Assembly (NCBI GenBank): GCA_019828595.1
Contig: JAHQRK010000028.1
Location: 248,001-312,000, forward strand
Direction of reading: 5' to 3'
Source: Aphanomyces cochlioides
Lineage: Eukaryota > Oomycota > Saprolegniomycetes > Saprolegniales > Verrucalvaceae
DNA: 64,000 nucleotides
Positions 23,263-34,032 of this stretch are shown here, one piece after another. A program made the position numbers and the translations under genes. Under the pieces are notes generated by a model, which saw nothing but the letters and a program-made list of their open reading frames with translations, ran no database searches and had not been told where the DNA came from. Every line of letters begins with the position of its first letter. Position 1 is the stretch's first letter.

Positions 23263-24248
23263 ATGACGGCGTACCTTCCAGTACGAATCGCTCGATGACA
23301 GCTTGGTTGACAGCATGGATGTAGAAAGACAACAAGGAATACAAGAAGCAGTCCTACTGGGATTCACGCTTTGAATCGTACGCTTCACGATTGGACCAAG
23401 ATGACAATCGATGAGCTTTTTCAACTTGTAGGGAGGAATCGTACGACTGGCTCGCTAGATACAACGACGTTGCGGCGCTCGTTGAGCAATATGTCAATCC
23501 ACAAGCGCGGATCTTAGTTGTCGGCTGCGGCAATTCGACCTTTAGCATTGACTTGGTACGTCGTCCATCTATCATGTGGGCTCTGCATGATCTTATGGCT
23601 GGACGTCGTAGTATGAAGCGGGCTATACAAATATTACCAACTTGGATTTCTCCAGCGTCGTCATCGAGCGCATGCAAGCCAAATATGGAGTCGTGTCTCC
23701 CTGGAAGGGCGACAACCTGATGCAACGTCGTAGGAATCGCATCCCTTGATGAAATGGGTCGTCGGCGATATGCTGAAATTGCCCGAGCAATTCGCCCCAT
23801 CGTCATTCGATGTTGTCATTGACAAAGCAGCGATGGACGCTCTCATGGTGCATTCCTCCGTCGCGTGGCCAGTTCAAGCGTTGTGTAGGTCGAAGGCGGG
23901 GATACGTGGTCGCCAGCACAACACCTCTTGGCCTCAGCGCATGAAATGTGCTCCGGCATCACGTCCGTCTTGGTCCCGACTGGTCTATTCGTGCAGATTT
24001 CATTCGGCCAGCCGCATTTCCGCAAGCGATTCCTCCTGGTACCAATGCTTGAACATCTTTGTTCTAAACATGGACTAGGGCGATCAATCTCAAGAGAATA
24101 CGAGCACGCAGTACGGCTGGACGTATACATATCACAACATTAGTACGCCCACGACTCTGTCGATGCAATTGATTTTTGAATTTACCTAGGCATTGGTCTC
24201 GGCTATTTCTTTTATGTCATGCAAAAGACCACGCCTGTCGAAAGCTAA
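23263..24248 (+). CDS. SAM-dependent methyltransferase (EEF1AKMT4/METTL13-like)
   Basis: The start MTAYLP (ATG 23263) and a first short intron lead into KDNKEYKKQSYWDSRFES, then EESYDWLARYNDVAALVE. The SAM-binding motif I is ILVVGCGNSTFSIDL, followed by GYTNITNLDFSSVVIERM, the acidic motif VVGDMLKLPEQF and FDVVIDKAAMDALM. This is the pattern of the methyltransferases that modify lysines of translation elongation factor 1A. The C-terminal exons carry QISFGQPHFRKRFL and end GLGYFFYVMQKTTPVES, with the stop at 24246-24248. About six short introns are inferred, giving roughly 220 residues. The stop overlaps the stop of the convergent F-BAR-like gene. Confidence 0.82.
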
Positions 24249-26882
24249 TCCAATCTGTAATCGAATTGTTTTAGCATCATGTCGAGATAATCCACCGACG
24301 CTTGCTGCTCGCCAAGCATCGCTTCCACTTGCGATAACTCGCCGCGAAGTTTCTGATGCATCAGTTGGACGACAAGAATGCCCAACAAGCACAAGCACAC
24401 AAACCCAAATTCGATTTGATGAGCTGGCAACAACGTGGCCGTCTAACATCGCCATAAGTTGCAGAATTTCACGACAGTGTGCTACTTTTGCGTTGAGCTT
24501 CTCGTCAGCGTGGTCGGTCACCTAGATAAATAGAAACTCGGCATACTATAACGCAGGCACCGTACCGGTAGAGGTGGTGGTGGTTTGAGCTCATTTTCAA
24601 TCAACTCGCTCTTGAAAATCTCGATCGGGGCGTGGCTAGGCTCGGTGACAGCCATAGGCATTGCTGCGAGTTGCGTCGCAACAATCATTTGCACGTCTTG
24701 TTTAGGACGAATCGCTTCGATGCTTTCGAAAACATCGTGAAGAATTTGCAGCTGGCACGATTCAGCCTTGCTGACAGCAGATTGCCACGCGGTGAATATT
24801 TTCATCACCGACGAAATCGAGTGACTTTGCGCATTCTATACCAACAGCCACGGGTAAAATTCAAGGCATTCGAGTCGTCCTACGATGAATTCTGTGTGCA
24901 CGGCGGTGACGAGTGAATTGTACGTCGAGTGGAAATTTCCCGACGCGCTTCGTGCAAATGAATATTGCTTGGTCGCTGTCGCCATGTCTGTTTCTTCAAA
25001 TTCTAGAGCCCCATTGTGTCGGATTTCGAAGTTGTCGGGTGAATCGTACCTTGATGCTGTCGTTTGAGCTTCACGAGACGAATCTTCGCCGGGTCTTTCC
25101 ATCCAAGAGAGACCAACGACACACCGCCTTTGTCTTTTTCCGGCGACTTCGCTTCCTCGACGACTTCACGTTCCACCGCTTCGATTTGACTTTGCTTCGA
25201 CTGAAGCTCTTTCTTGGCTTGGTTGTATCGCTGGCATGCGTCTCTCTCGTTGTTTTCGACGCCTTGCCGCTTAAGATGAATATCTTGCACCTACAATAAT
25301 CCCAGTTGTAGGTTATACACAAACTTGCGCTCTGCACCATCGAGAGGATTTGCCGCTTTGACGCCATTTGATGTGCTTTCAAGTCTTTCCACTGCGATGC
25401 GACAAAGCCACTCATGGTGATCGAGTATTCGTCATGAATATGCGCTAAGACTTGGATGGCCGTGCTAATTTTTTCCCACGCTTTGACAAGCAATGGGCCT
25501 TCCATCGAGCTCATCGTCCACGAGAAATTGGCTGTCAATTGCTGCAAACGCTTGGCATGCGCTTCAAATGTCATTTTCATCTGGCTAAAGACCTACAACA
25601 TCGTTCAACCTCAAAGTCAAGAGCCAATTTCGTCGCCTACGTCGCAAACTTTTGCCAGGGCGTCAGTGTCGTTGGCCATTTGCTCCGTCACAAAACCTAG
25701 CGAGGCGTCTGGGGTCAATGAGCCTTCTGAAAACTGAGCGATTTGATCCAGTGCGCTCTACGCGACGATAGTCTCAGTGGCTATTGAGCCAAAGAATACC
25801 TTCAAAATGCCTTCGGACGTCGTCAAATGTGTTTTATACAAGTTCGCCGTCGACGAAAACGTGTCTTGGTACATGGAGGCGAGCCGGAAGAATACTTGGT
25901 TCTGCAAATGATCCTCCCGTTGGATTTCAATCTCCTCGAGCTATTTCGCTTCAAGTTAAGCTCTGACTGATAGTGTCGTTAGACTACCTTGCGGAGTGTT
26001 GACACAACGAACTCATTATGCTTTATGTGCTCAGAAACGCACTCGGCATCGCTGGCGACGTAAGCTTGCTTCGCGTTTTTACTCTCGTCCAAGCATGCTT
26101 TGACCTTGCGATTGAGCGCTTCCAATGCTTCGAGTTTACGAGGATCAACTGGAATGTCCACTGGCGCTGATGAGTTGGCGTCAATTTTTCTATTTTCATT
26201 TTCCAGCTTTTCCTTGGTGGCATTGCGATGTCGAATGGCGTTTTCAGCAACACGACAAGCTTTGTAGTATTTTTCCTTGAGCGTGGCGACTTGATGTTGC
26301 TTATTTACTATAGTTCATTGTGATAAGTGTTCTGCTTGGCTGAAATAAGTACCGAGGGATTCGTAGGATGCGCGCAAGTCGTAGAAGATCTTCCGTGTGT
26401 CTCGACGATATTGATCCAAATGCTCCTGTAATGGATTCACGACGTGGGAAATCAACGACGCGGCAAATTGTCGCTTCACATGCGTCAATTCGTTGGAATT
26501 CTTGAGCATCGCGGTGTGCCAATTCTATCAGAACGTCAGTTCAACAGATAGTCGCATTGAATGACGCACCTTGAGTCCTGTGAGCACGTTTTCATTCCTA
26601 CAAGTCGATTGAGCAACGAAGAGGCCAAGGACATACGCATGAGGTACGTATTGCAGCATGTCGTGGATCTTTTGATGTGTTTTTCCATGCTTTTCTTCGG
26701 CCGATGCGAGCTCTCGCAAGTTTGTCATGATGGTCTTCACAGATTGCGCCTAAAGAAGTCGATGAAATCTGTACAGCGATGACTGATCATACTCCATCGA
26801 CTGTCTTCTTTTCAACAACATCCAAACGTAGTTTTAAGCTTTCCAACGAGCATGATGTAGCCTCTGGCTGCTTGGTTTCCAT
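24245..26882 (-). CDS. F-BAR/BAR-like coiled-coil protein with C-terminal membrane segment
   Basis: The start is probably METKQPEATSC (ATG 26880-26882), although upstream exons to about 27070 cannot be excluded. The spliced chain is almost entirely helical: SVKTIMTNLRELASAEEKHG, FAASLISHVVNPLQEHLDQY, TLKEKYYKACRVAENAI and VVSTLRKVV. This layout resembles F-BAR membrane-bending domains. A second helical half follows (ANFSWTMSSMEGPLLVKAWE, ELQSKQSQIEAVEREVVEEA) with a proline stretch (ELKPPPPLP). The last exon encodes a hydrophobic segment FGFVCLCLLGILVVQL about 45 residues before the end, which suggests anchoring in a membrane. The stop is at 24245-24247. Assignment to F-BAR is from composition and layout only. 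Confidence 0.6.
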
Positions 26883-27151
26883 CTTGCGATCGCAATCCGT
26901 TTTGGTGGAGTTCGTAACTGCTCAAGATATCAATTTCATATTGGTTTTCTCCCGCTTGACCTTCCACGACTCGACGAAACCGTCCTAGCTCTTTGCCTGT
27001 GAAATAGCCATCACGGTGCTTTAACCATCCCCTTCTAGCGGTTAGCTTGCTCATTCTTTAGCTTGATCTCCGCGATGTCCTTGTAGTTGCCATAACTTGT
27101 CCATAGGTCTCTTATTCTTGATGCCTAAAATATAAAATAAGAAAGGTAAGC

Positions 27152-27240
27152 AATTATCCGGATGATTCTTTGATAAACCTTCATAAATAAATATTGATGG
27201 CAACTAAAATATAAAGTTTTATCCGAATATTATCCGGATA
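27152..27240. promoter_or_regulatory. TTATCCGGATA-type elements, three copies
   Basis: AATTATCCGGATGA (27152-27165) and TTATCCGAATATTATCCGG (from 27219) lie between the divergent F-BAR-like and mitochondrial carrier genes, 80-170 bp upstream of the carrier ATG at 27321. Confidence 0.55.
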
Positions 27241-27320
27241 CTGTATAAATGAATACATATAGTTATTGAAAATAAGAGGCATATGAAACCGGTGTGGGGT
27301 TTGACGCCTTGACTCGCATC

Positions 27321-28450
27321 ATGGCCCAAGTCCAAAGCGAGAGCGGAGACAACAAAGCCGTGAGTCTGCGCCGACGGACGACTGGCGCCTTGTCCTTTGG
27401 CGACGTTGGTGATGTGTGTACTGAGACTCCAGATGTCGACGTCAAGACACTCCAAGACGAGATTACCAAGCAAGGATTAGTGTTATTTGCTGGTGGTGTC
27501 GCGGGCAGCATCGGCAAGACGTGCACGGCGCCATTGAGTCGCTTGACGATTCTCTTCCAAGTGCATAGTATGGTCACACCGACGCATAAAGACAAGTTTT
27601 CAGGATCATTGCCGGAGGCCTTCATGAAGGTATGTTATTGGCACGTTTGGATGGCTGTCATCACGATGTCGTTGCGTAGGTTGTACGAAGAGAAGGTGTG
27701 TTTGCATTGTGGAAAGGCAACGGCGCCAGTGTAGTCCATCGGTTTCCATACTCGGCTGTGAACTTCTTTACGTACGAATGGTTCAAAGGCATCTTCGAGA
27801 ACGAAATCCAATCACCTATGCTGTCGCGGTTCCTCTCAGGTGCTCTCGCCGCGGCAACCTCAACGACCGTCTGCTATCCCATCGATTTGATCCGCACGCG
27901 GTTGATCACTCAACTGGACAAAGACATTCGGTATGTCTAACTTGTTGTAACCTGCTTAGCCAAACTGCAATGTAGATACCGAGGCATCTCCCATGCTTTT
28001 CACCGCATTCGAGCTGAAGAAGGCACGCGCGGACTCTACCGTGGACTCAGTGCGACGTTGCTTGTGACCGTACCCAACATGGCGATCAACTTTACCGTCT
28101 TTGAGACACTCAAAGATGCGATTCGAAGCTTTCGTGACGATCCCACGACGTCAGGGACACCACCACCTGTAACTCCACTGGACACCCTCACTTGCGGCGC
28201 GCTGTCTGGGATTGTGTCGTCCATGGTGACATTTCCCATCGATGTGATCCGTCGACGCATGCAGATCTCGGGGATTCATGGCGATCCAAAGCCATCAGCG
28301 TGGCATATTGCGACCGAACTGTTCGAACAGCAAGGCGTGCGTGGGTTCTACCGAGGCTTGACGCCAGAACTGCTCAAGGTCATTCCCATGGTCGGCATTA
28401 CATTTGGCACATTTGATTTCCTCAAGGAATACCTCGAGATTGACGCTTAG
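27321..28450 (+). CDS. mitochondrial carrier family (SLC25) transporter
   Basis: The start MAQVQSESGDNK (ATG 27321) is followed by three carrier repeats. Each has a P-x-[DE]-x-x-[KR]-type signature: CTAPLSRLTILFQ (degenerate), CYPIDLIRTRLITQ and TFPIDVIRRRMQIS. Each also has a downstream GxYRG-type motif: FALWKGNGASVV, RGLYRGLSATLL and RGFYRGLTPELLK. Two short introns (near 27630 and 27931) split the gene. Length is about 345 residues, with an N-terminal extension of some 55 residues before the first membrane helix. The family exchanges nucleotides, cofactors or metabolites across the inner mitochondrial membrane. Repeat motifs are closest in style to the CoA/ATP carriers (SLC25A16/A42/A24 group), which is a weak inference. 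It converges on the PDZ gene 39 bp away. Confidence 0.9.
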
Positions 28451-28489
28451 ATTACCTGTCTTCTATTTGTTTTGGTGGGGTATGACTAA

Positions 28490-29260
28490 CTAGATCGACA
28501 CGGACCCGAGCTTCATGGGCGTGAGGAAACCCCATTCGTTGTCGGGTTCAACGTAATCGCCCTCTGGTGGATCGATACAATGCTCCATCTCCCATGGAAC
28601 CTGAGCCATCGCTTCGCCATGTCGGAACGTGATAATGAGCTGCCGACTCGACAATTCGCCAAGCATCTTGATAATCTGACTGCGAGATTTGTTTGGCACA
28701 CGCGCACCATTGATCGAATAGATAGAATCGCCGATGCGAATCGCGCCACTGGCTTCTGCGGGTCCTTTTGTGCCACGCCAATTTCGAACATCAAGGCCGT
28801 ATGTCTTGTTTCTCGGTACGAGTTTCCCGCTCGCGTCGACGCGGAGCATATCTGTTACGACGACTGACGCAGACTTGGTTAATCGACTTCCGTGTGTCCG
28901 TACGACGAGTCCCAGTCGTCGCAACATGTCTGGCGCTTTGTTCTTCTTGGTCTTGACGTCCAGGAGCGACAATCCACTTCGAGAGCCGATCACTACAGTA
29001 GACTCGCCATCGGGAAAGATGACGTCGGTCCGTCGGTCGTGGCTAAGGATGCCTGTGATATGATTGAGCCCGTACGGTGATCCCCCGTTCCCAAGGTAAT
29101 AGTCTTCTGGTTCTTTGCTCCACTTCTGGCCCATCTCGATCTGATTTGTCGGTGCTGCCGCGTTGGTGTGTGGGCGTTGCTCGATTACTTGCAGCCAGAT
29201 TTGTTGGCCAGGTTCAAGAAGTGTAATCGAAATCTCAGTCGAACGGCCCACTCGTGTCAC
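28490..29260 (-). CDS. PDZ-domain protein
   Basis: An open frame of about 256 codons ends at 28490. The C-terminal third is a PDZ domain: YGLDVRNWRGTKGPAEASGA, IRIGDSIYSINGARV, IIKMLGELSSRQLIITFRH. Upstream lies a region with GNGGSPYGLNHITGILSHD and an earlier Thr/Leu-rich part. The frame has no ATG at its very start: the first in-frame ATG is at 29132-29134 (MGQKWSKEPEDYY), but protein-like sequence continues upstream to about 29260. An upstream exon or intron boundary near 29260 is therefore likely. PDZ domains bind C-terminal peptides of membrane or scaffold proteins. No partner is indicated. Confidence 0.7.
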   Translation of the reverse strand: MTRVGRSTEISITLLEPGQQIWLQVIEQRPHTNAAAPTNQIEMGQKWSKEPEDYYLGNGGSPYGLNHITGILSHDRRTDVIFPDGESTVVIGSRSGLSLLDVKTKKNKAPDMLRRLGLVVRTHGSRLTKSASVVVTDMLRVDASGKLVPRNKTYGLDVRNWRGTKGPAEASGAIRIGDSIYSINGARVPNKSRSQIIKMLGELSSRQLIITFRHGEAMAQVPWEMEHCIDPPEGDYVEPDNEWGFLTPMKLGSVSI

Positions 29261-29564
29261 ACTGGACCAAGATCACTTGGTTAAAATATACTACTCTTAA
29301 CATCAACAAAACGGTACAACTCCTGATATATTAAATACGGACATATCATTAAACCATAGTTTATATCCATACAACGGAAACTGATGACATAAAAAGTACG
29401 GAAATATTTTGTACCCTCCAAAATCAAACTGCACATTTGAGTTGGCTCACAACCAACAACATTCATCATAACTCATAGCTTCCCGCAATATCATTGCAAC
29501 CAGATTGCCGGAGACATGGCAAGCACTCGGTAGAGCTTGCGCAAGGTAAATCAGCTAGAGTGCC
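29261..29564. other. intergenic stretch upstream of the PDZ gene
   Basis: AT-rich, with one short minus-strand frame (29281-29469) that lacks a recognisable domain. It may contain the missing 5' exon of the PDZ gene. Confidence 0.35.
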
Positions 29565-29807
29565 TTGGATAGCTCATCGGAGAGCGATTGGTATGCTGAA
29601 GCACGCAAGTACACAACATATGGGGTCGAAACGATGACTCTACAACATTGGATTCACGCCAAACGAGACAAGCGTGAAACACTTGTAACGCTCATTTCAA
29701 TTGCATGTTGTGCCAAGGTGCGTCGAACTGCAAACTTTGCGGGAAGATCTGGCAACAAAATGTTTGTAAAGGAAGCAGTCGACACAAAGAAACTAGGAAA
29801 ACAATGA
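29565..29807 (+). pseudogene. fructose-1,6-bisphosphatase-like N-terminal fragment
   Basis: Eighty codons are open and end in a stop at 29807. The part TMTLQHWIHAKRDKRETLVT followed by LISIACCAKVRRTANFAG resembles the N-terminal helices of fructose-1,6-bisphosphatase (a Thr-Leu-rich helix, then a LLxSIQxACKxIxxxVRxAG-like helix). The frame begins without an ATG and nothing of the catalytic domain follows. I read it as a decayed gene fragment. Confidence 0.45.
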
Positions 29808-29956
29808 TGAGTTACAGGGAGACTTGAAGGTAATGAGATAATTTATAAGGAGGTGATATCAGGATAGAGATAAATAAAAGACGGTAATGTATGGTATTGG
29901 GAGTAAAAAAGTACGGATATGTAAAGATCCTATGTTGTACTGTAGACCAACGGCCG

Positions 29957-29988
29957 TTCGAAAATGACACGACTGGTCATTTTTCGAA
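29957..29988. promoter_or_regulatory. palindrome upstream of the GAF/WW gene
   Basis: TTCGAAAATGAC and GTCATTTTTCGAA form an inverted repeat with a short spacer, about 60 bp before the ATG at 30047. It takes the position that the TATCCGGATA palindrome has before other genes. Confidence 0.35.
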
Positions 29989-30046
29989 TTTCCTAAAATA
30001 GCGCGCGCGAACAAGAAGAGACACCGCGGGCGACGGTTCGCGCAAC

Positions 30047-33000
30047 ATGGACGAGCGTTCCGCCGAGTTCTTCATCGTGAGATCGGGACTAAAGCAAGTT
30101 ACAACTAGCCCGAACGATCGTGAAGCTTGGAAGCATGAAGAGAAGACTCGTTCTGAACCTCCCGTCGATGCACAACCAAGTCGCAGTGGATCCAACAACA
30201 TCAAAGAATACGTCGCGACGCATTTGAATCGTTGTGGGTCGACACCTCAATTGCCGCTGCAAAGCGCGCCGGGATCCTATGCATTTAGCTCGTCCAAAAA
30301 GCGTTTGATGCCGTCCAAGTTGAATTTGACTCCTATTTCCAAGAAAGGACAGACCCCCCCTGCTCCCACCTCGTCGAACCTTCCTCAGTCCGACATGTTT
30401 CACCACTTATCGGCCGAAAAGATCAAGCATGAATACGAACGTCTGCTGGCCTCCAATCGAGCCAGGCAAAACGAACTGGAGCGAGAAGTCACCGACCTCC
30501 ACAAAGCACTACAGAAAGAACGAAAGTTGCACGAACTTGCGCAAACGGAAAATCAATCTCTAAGAGATCAAGTTGCTCAATTGTACCTGCAGCTCGACGA
30601 TGAGCGGAAGATTACCCTTCAGCAGAAGAAAGCATTTGCAAAGGTGTCACAACGATTTGTAGCAGCAAATGAAACCCTGCACAAGTTATCATCCGCAGCC
30701 GATGGTACAGACGGCGTGAAGTCTGTTTTGCAAGCTATGTCGAAAGAGAACCAGGACTTTCAACGCCGAATAAAGGTCTTAGAAACACAACATAAGGAAG
30801 ACAAGAAAAGTCTGATGAACTCGGAGAAGAAGCTAAAGACGATCAAGATGGAGCTGGAATCGATTGAGCACATGCAAATGGCGAAAGCACCGAGTGGTGA
30901 CAGCGGTGGATCCGAGCCAACTACCAACGATAGTACAGTCGTTCAAACTATTCCCATCAACGAAAATGATCCTCACTCAGCAATCAGTGCGATCTTGGAG
31001 CAGTACATCGACCCCAACCTCCTACGAATTCTCCACAAAGTCGATTCTCAATTCAGTATTTCCAAAGCAATAAACCTGTCCTCCACGATGAAACGCTGGC
31101 TTCACAGCTGCCAAAGTATAAACATATCGCTTGATTCTGGCCAAGTTCTAGAAGAGTACGCTTATGCCAAATGCCAAACTTATCTTGTCTCTTGATTAGC
31201 TTGATGCAAAAGATTTGCAATGTTCTGCAATGTGAGCACTCGGCTGTCTTTACTCAATCTGTCTCTGCAAGGAAACTTACTTGCAGATGTACTAATGTTC
31301 GTGCTTTACCTCGATTACTCACTAAGACGACCCACAGACCGGCCAGTCCCAGATAGAAGTCCCATTCGACAAGGGCATTGTCAGCCACGTCTTGAAGACA
31401 GGCACTCCGTGCAATGTTCCTTGTGCATATGACGACGCACATTTCTACAGCCCTCAAGATAACTTGTCAGGATTTACAACTCGAGACGTAATTTGTGTCC
31501 CAATCTTTGACCACAAGAGAGAGGCCATTGGTGCCCTTAGGGTAGTCGCAACGACTCAGCTGCGCTAACATCTCATGTAGGCGTGTAACTCAGGGCATGG
31601 CAAGGGTTTTTCATCAAATGATTTGATTGTACTCGGCTTGTTTGCAATCCAGGCTGGAATTATTTTGCAGGAATTCGAGGTAACACATACCTACACCTCA
31701 GGGAAGCTCACACAAGTGTAGATGGAGTCACTGTTAAAGGTTTCCCAAACAAAATTGCTTCGTCTACATGAAATGCCACGTACATTGGCGTCTGAGTCTG
31801 TTCCTAATGTGGAGCAAGTCAGTTTGATTCGCTTTGTGTTGGCTGCTGAGCGCCATTTTCATCAAATTCTTGGCGTGACCAAGATCAAATTATTCTTGAT
31901 TGATGGAGAAGTCGAAAATGGCGGTATGATCTGGTGTGTGGGCAAGACCTTAGATTCAAACTGTGACACATCTTACTTTCGCCAGTATTACAAATTGTCG
32001 TCTGGTCTATGTGGCTTGGTACGTTGCAAACATTTCATGGGATTCCCTTATCCATCCACGCAGGCAATTTATCATCCAAAAGGCCTCACGATTACTGATC
32101 CATTGACCCATGCAAAGTACAATGGGGCAATCGACTTGAGCAATCCCACAACTGGCATGTATCTCGTTCCTATCATGTCCTTATGGGGAAAACCCCTTGG
32201 CGTCCTTCAAGTTGGACGTTCAGTAACCAATACCAAGGGTCCAAAAGCAGAAATGCTCGAGAGACAACAAGCCGAAGACACATTGAAGCTTCACATGATA
32301 TCCCTCTTTGCACATTCTGTAAGTTTGCCGCAATTATTTGCAATGACTTGGGGATAGATGGCATGTATTCTGCATGAGATGCATGCCCACGACCTTTTAG
32401 TCGAGTGTCCTGAGGAGGTAAACACAAACAAAAGACCAATAATGCATTCTCCGCGTAGGTCAAACAAGCTCGAATGGGTATTCTCAAAGAACAGCTTGAA
32501 AAATCTCATGCTGAATCAAAGCACAGATTATCAAATGTGGCTATAAATGAGGACCAAATGAAGCAATTCATGGCAGTGAACACCAAAGTCCAACAGATAA
32601 CCAAAGATACAACCTACAAAAGTGCTGTGCCGTCAAACAATAAACATGCAGAGTCGCACCGAAGAGCCACAACCACAGCTGCTCTCAATTTGCCCCATTT
32701 TCCACCCCATGTGTCCCACCAAAAGCAAGAGTCGGCTACTGTGTTGAAGCCGAATATTGACGATATCAAGCCATCATCGTCTAGTGGTCCACCTCCCCTT
32801 TCGTCCGATTGCATATCACCGACGACAAGCTTTCCAACGATTGAGGAGTATTCAACGTCGAGACCATCAACACCAAGAACGCCATCAAATCACATGGAAT
32901 GCGAGACGTCTTTGGACTATCGCTCTGATGCTCACGAAGTTACGCCATCGACAATTGAAGAGCGTCTTGCATCGATTGAAATGACCCCGGGAAGTGAAAT

Positions 33001-33934
33001 ACAAAACGTTGCACCACATGACGATGGAATCATTGCTTCGGAAACTACTACCTCAATGCTTGAGGAGCATCTAGCATCGATTGAAATGACTCCAGCAAGT
33101 GAAAAAGAAAGTGTTGCACCTCATGATGATGGAATCGCAACTTCTGAAACTGCTACTTTGATGCTTGAGGAACTAACTCAGTCAAGACTAGCGTCATCTG
33201 AAGTAGTCGATCAACCCACCATAGAAAAAATCGAGACACCTCTACTTGAACAAGTCGATTCGGCTCCAGACATTCAACCACCAGAAAACGAAGCCGATCC
33301 AAATGCCTTTCAAGCTACAAACAAAACTGAGGCGCCACTTATCTCTCAACAACACCAGAACGACGAAATCGACGAGCCAAATGACACAACCACCACTGCA
33401 CAAGCAACAAGTGAAGACGTGAGCGTGCTTCCAGACATCACAGAAGATATTGCTCCTCTCAATCTAACTGTTGGGAGCGAGAACCCTGAAGTTATGGAAT
33501 CTTCGCCTCTGTACGAAGTTCATATAAGCCCGACTGCATTGGAGTCAACGTCAGAATCCCACGAGGCTCCTGAGCCATCGTTGTGGGATAGCCCCGCAGC
33601 TTCTCAAGGGATGGACCATTTATCAAATGAAGCAGAATTCCATGCGGACCCAAATGGCTGGACTGAACCCACCCATGAAAACCCTGTCGATGAGCCATAC
33701 GAAATCAATTGTTCTGACGAGCAGGCTCATCACTACCCCAACGACGCCAGTACACCCTTTGCGTTCCCACAATTTACTCACATGCTATAAATTGTAGATC
33801 ATGAATGGAACGCTCAATACATCGACGATCCAACTCTGCCTCCAGGTTGGACTGCCATCGCTCATGGCGAGCATATTTATTACGAAAACCACGAGACTGG
33901 GGAACAAACGTGGACACATCCTGCATCTCAATAA
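30047..33934 (+). CDS. GAF-domain coiled-coil protein with C-terminal WW domain
   Basis: The start MDERSAEFFIVRSG leads into a Ser/Pro-rich region, then a long coiled coil (residues about 125-290) and a helical segment. Two GAF-like domains follow, cut by short introns: around 31200-31690 (LMQKICNVLQCEHSAVF, GIVSHVLKTGTPCNVP, VICVPIFDHKREAIGAL) and around 31722-32320 (IKLFLIDGE, MYLVPIMSLWGKPLGVLQ). A further helical part precedes a long acidic, disordered region with duplicated segments (listed separately). The last exon encodes a WW domain (LPPGWTAIAHGEHIYYENHE, then GEQTWTHP) and a stop at 33932-33934. GAF domains sense small molecules such as cyclic nucleotides; WW domains bind proline motifs. 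The combination does not match a named family I know. Confidence 0.75.
32953..33180 (+). repeat. intragenic duplicated segment in the GAF/WW protein
   Basis: The protein segment with LASIEMTPGSE, NVAPHDDGI and ASETTTSMLEEH is repeated as LASIEMTPASE, SVAPHDDGI and TSETATLMLEEL, followed by a partial third unit. The unit is about 34 codons. Both copies stay in frame. Confidence 0.8.
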
Positions 33935-34032
33935 AAGCCAAATACTCTTTTCCATGTTAAACGGGTAGACACTTATGAACATTTGTGGGCATTACTATGT
34001 AATAAATAGATAGCATCACATAATAAACCACC

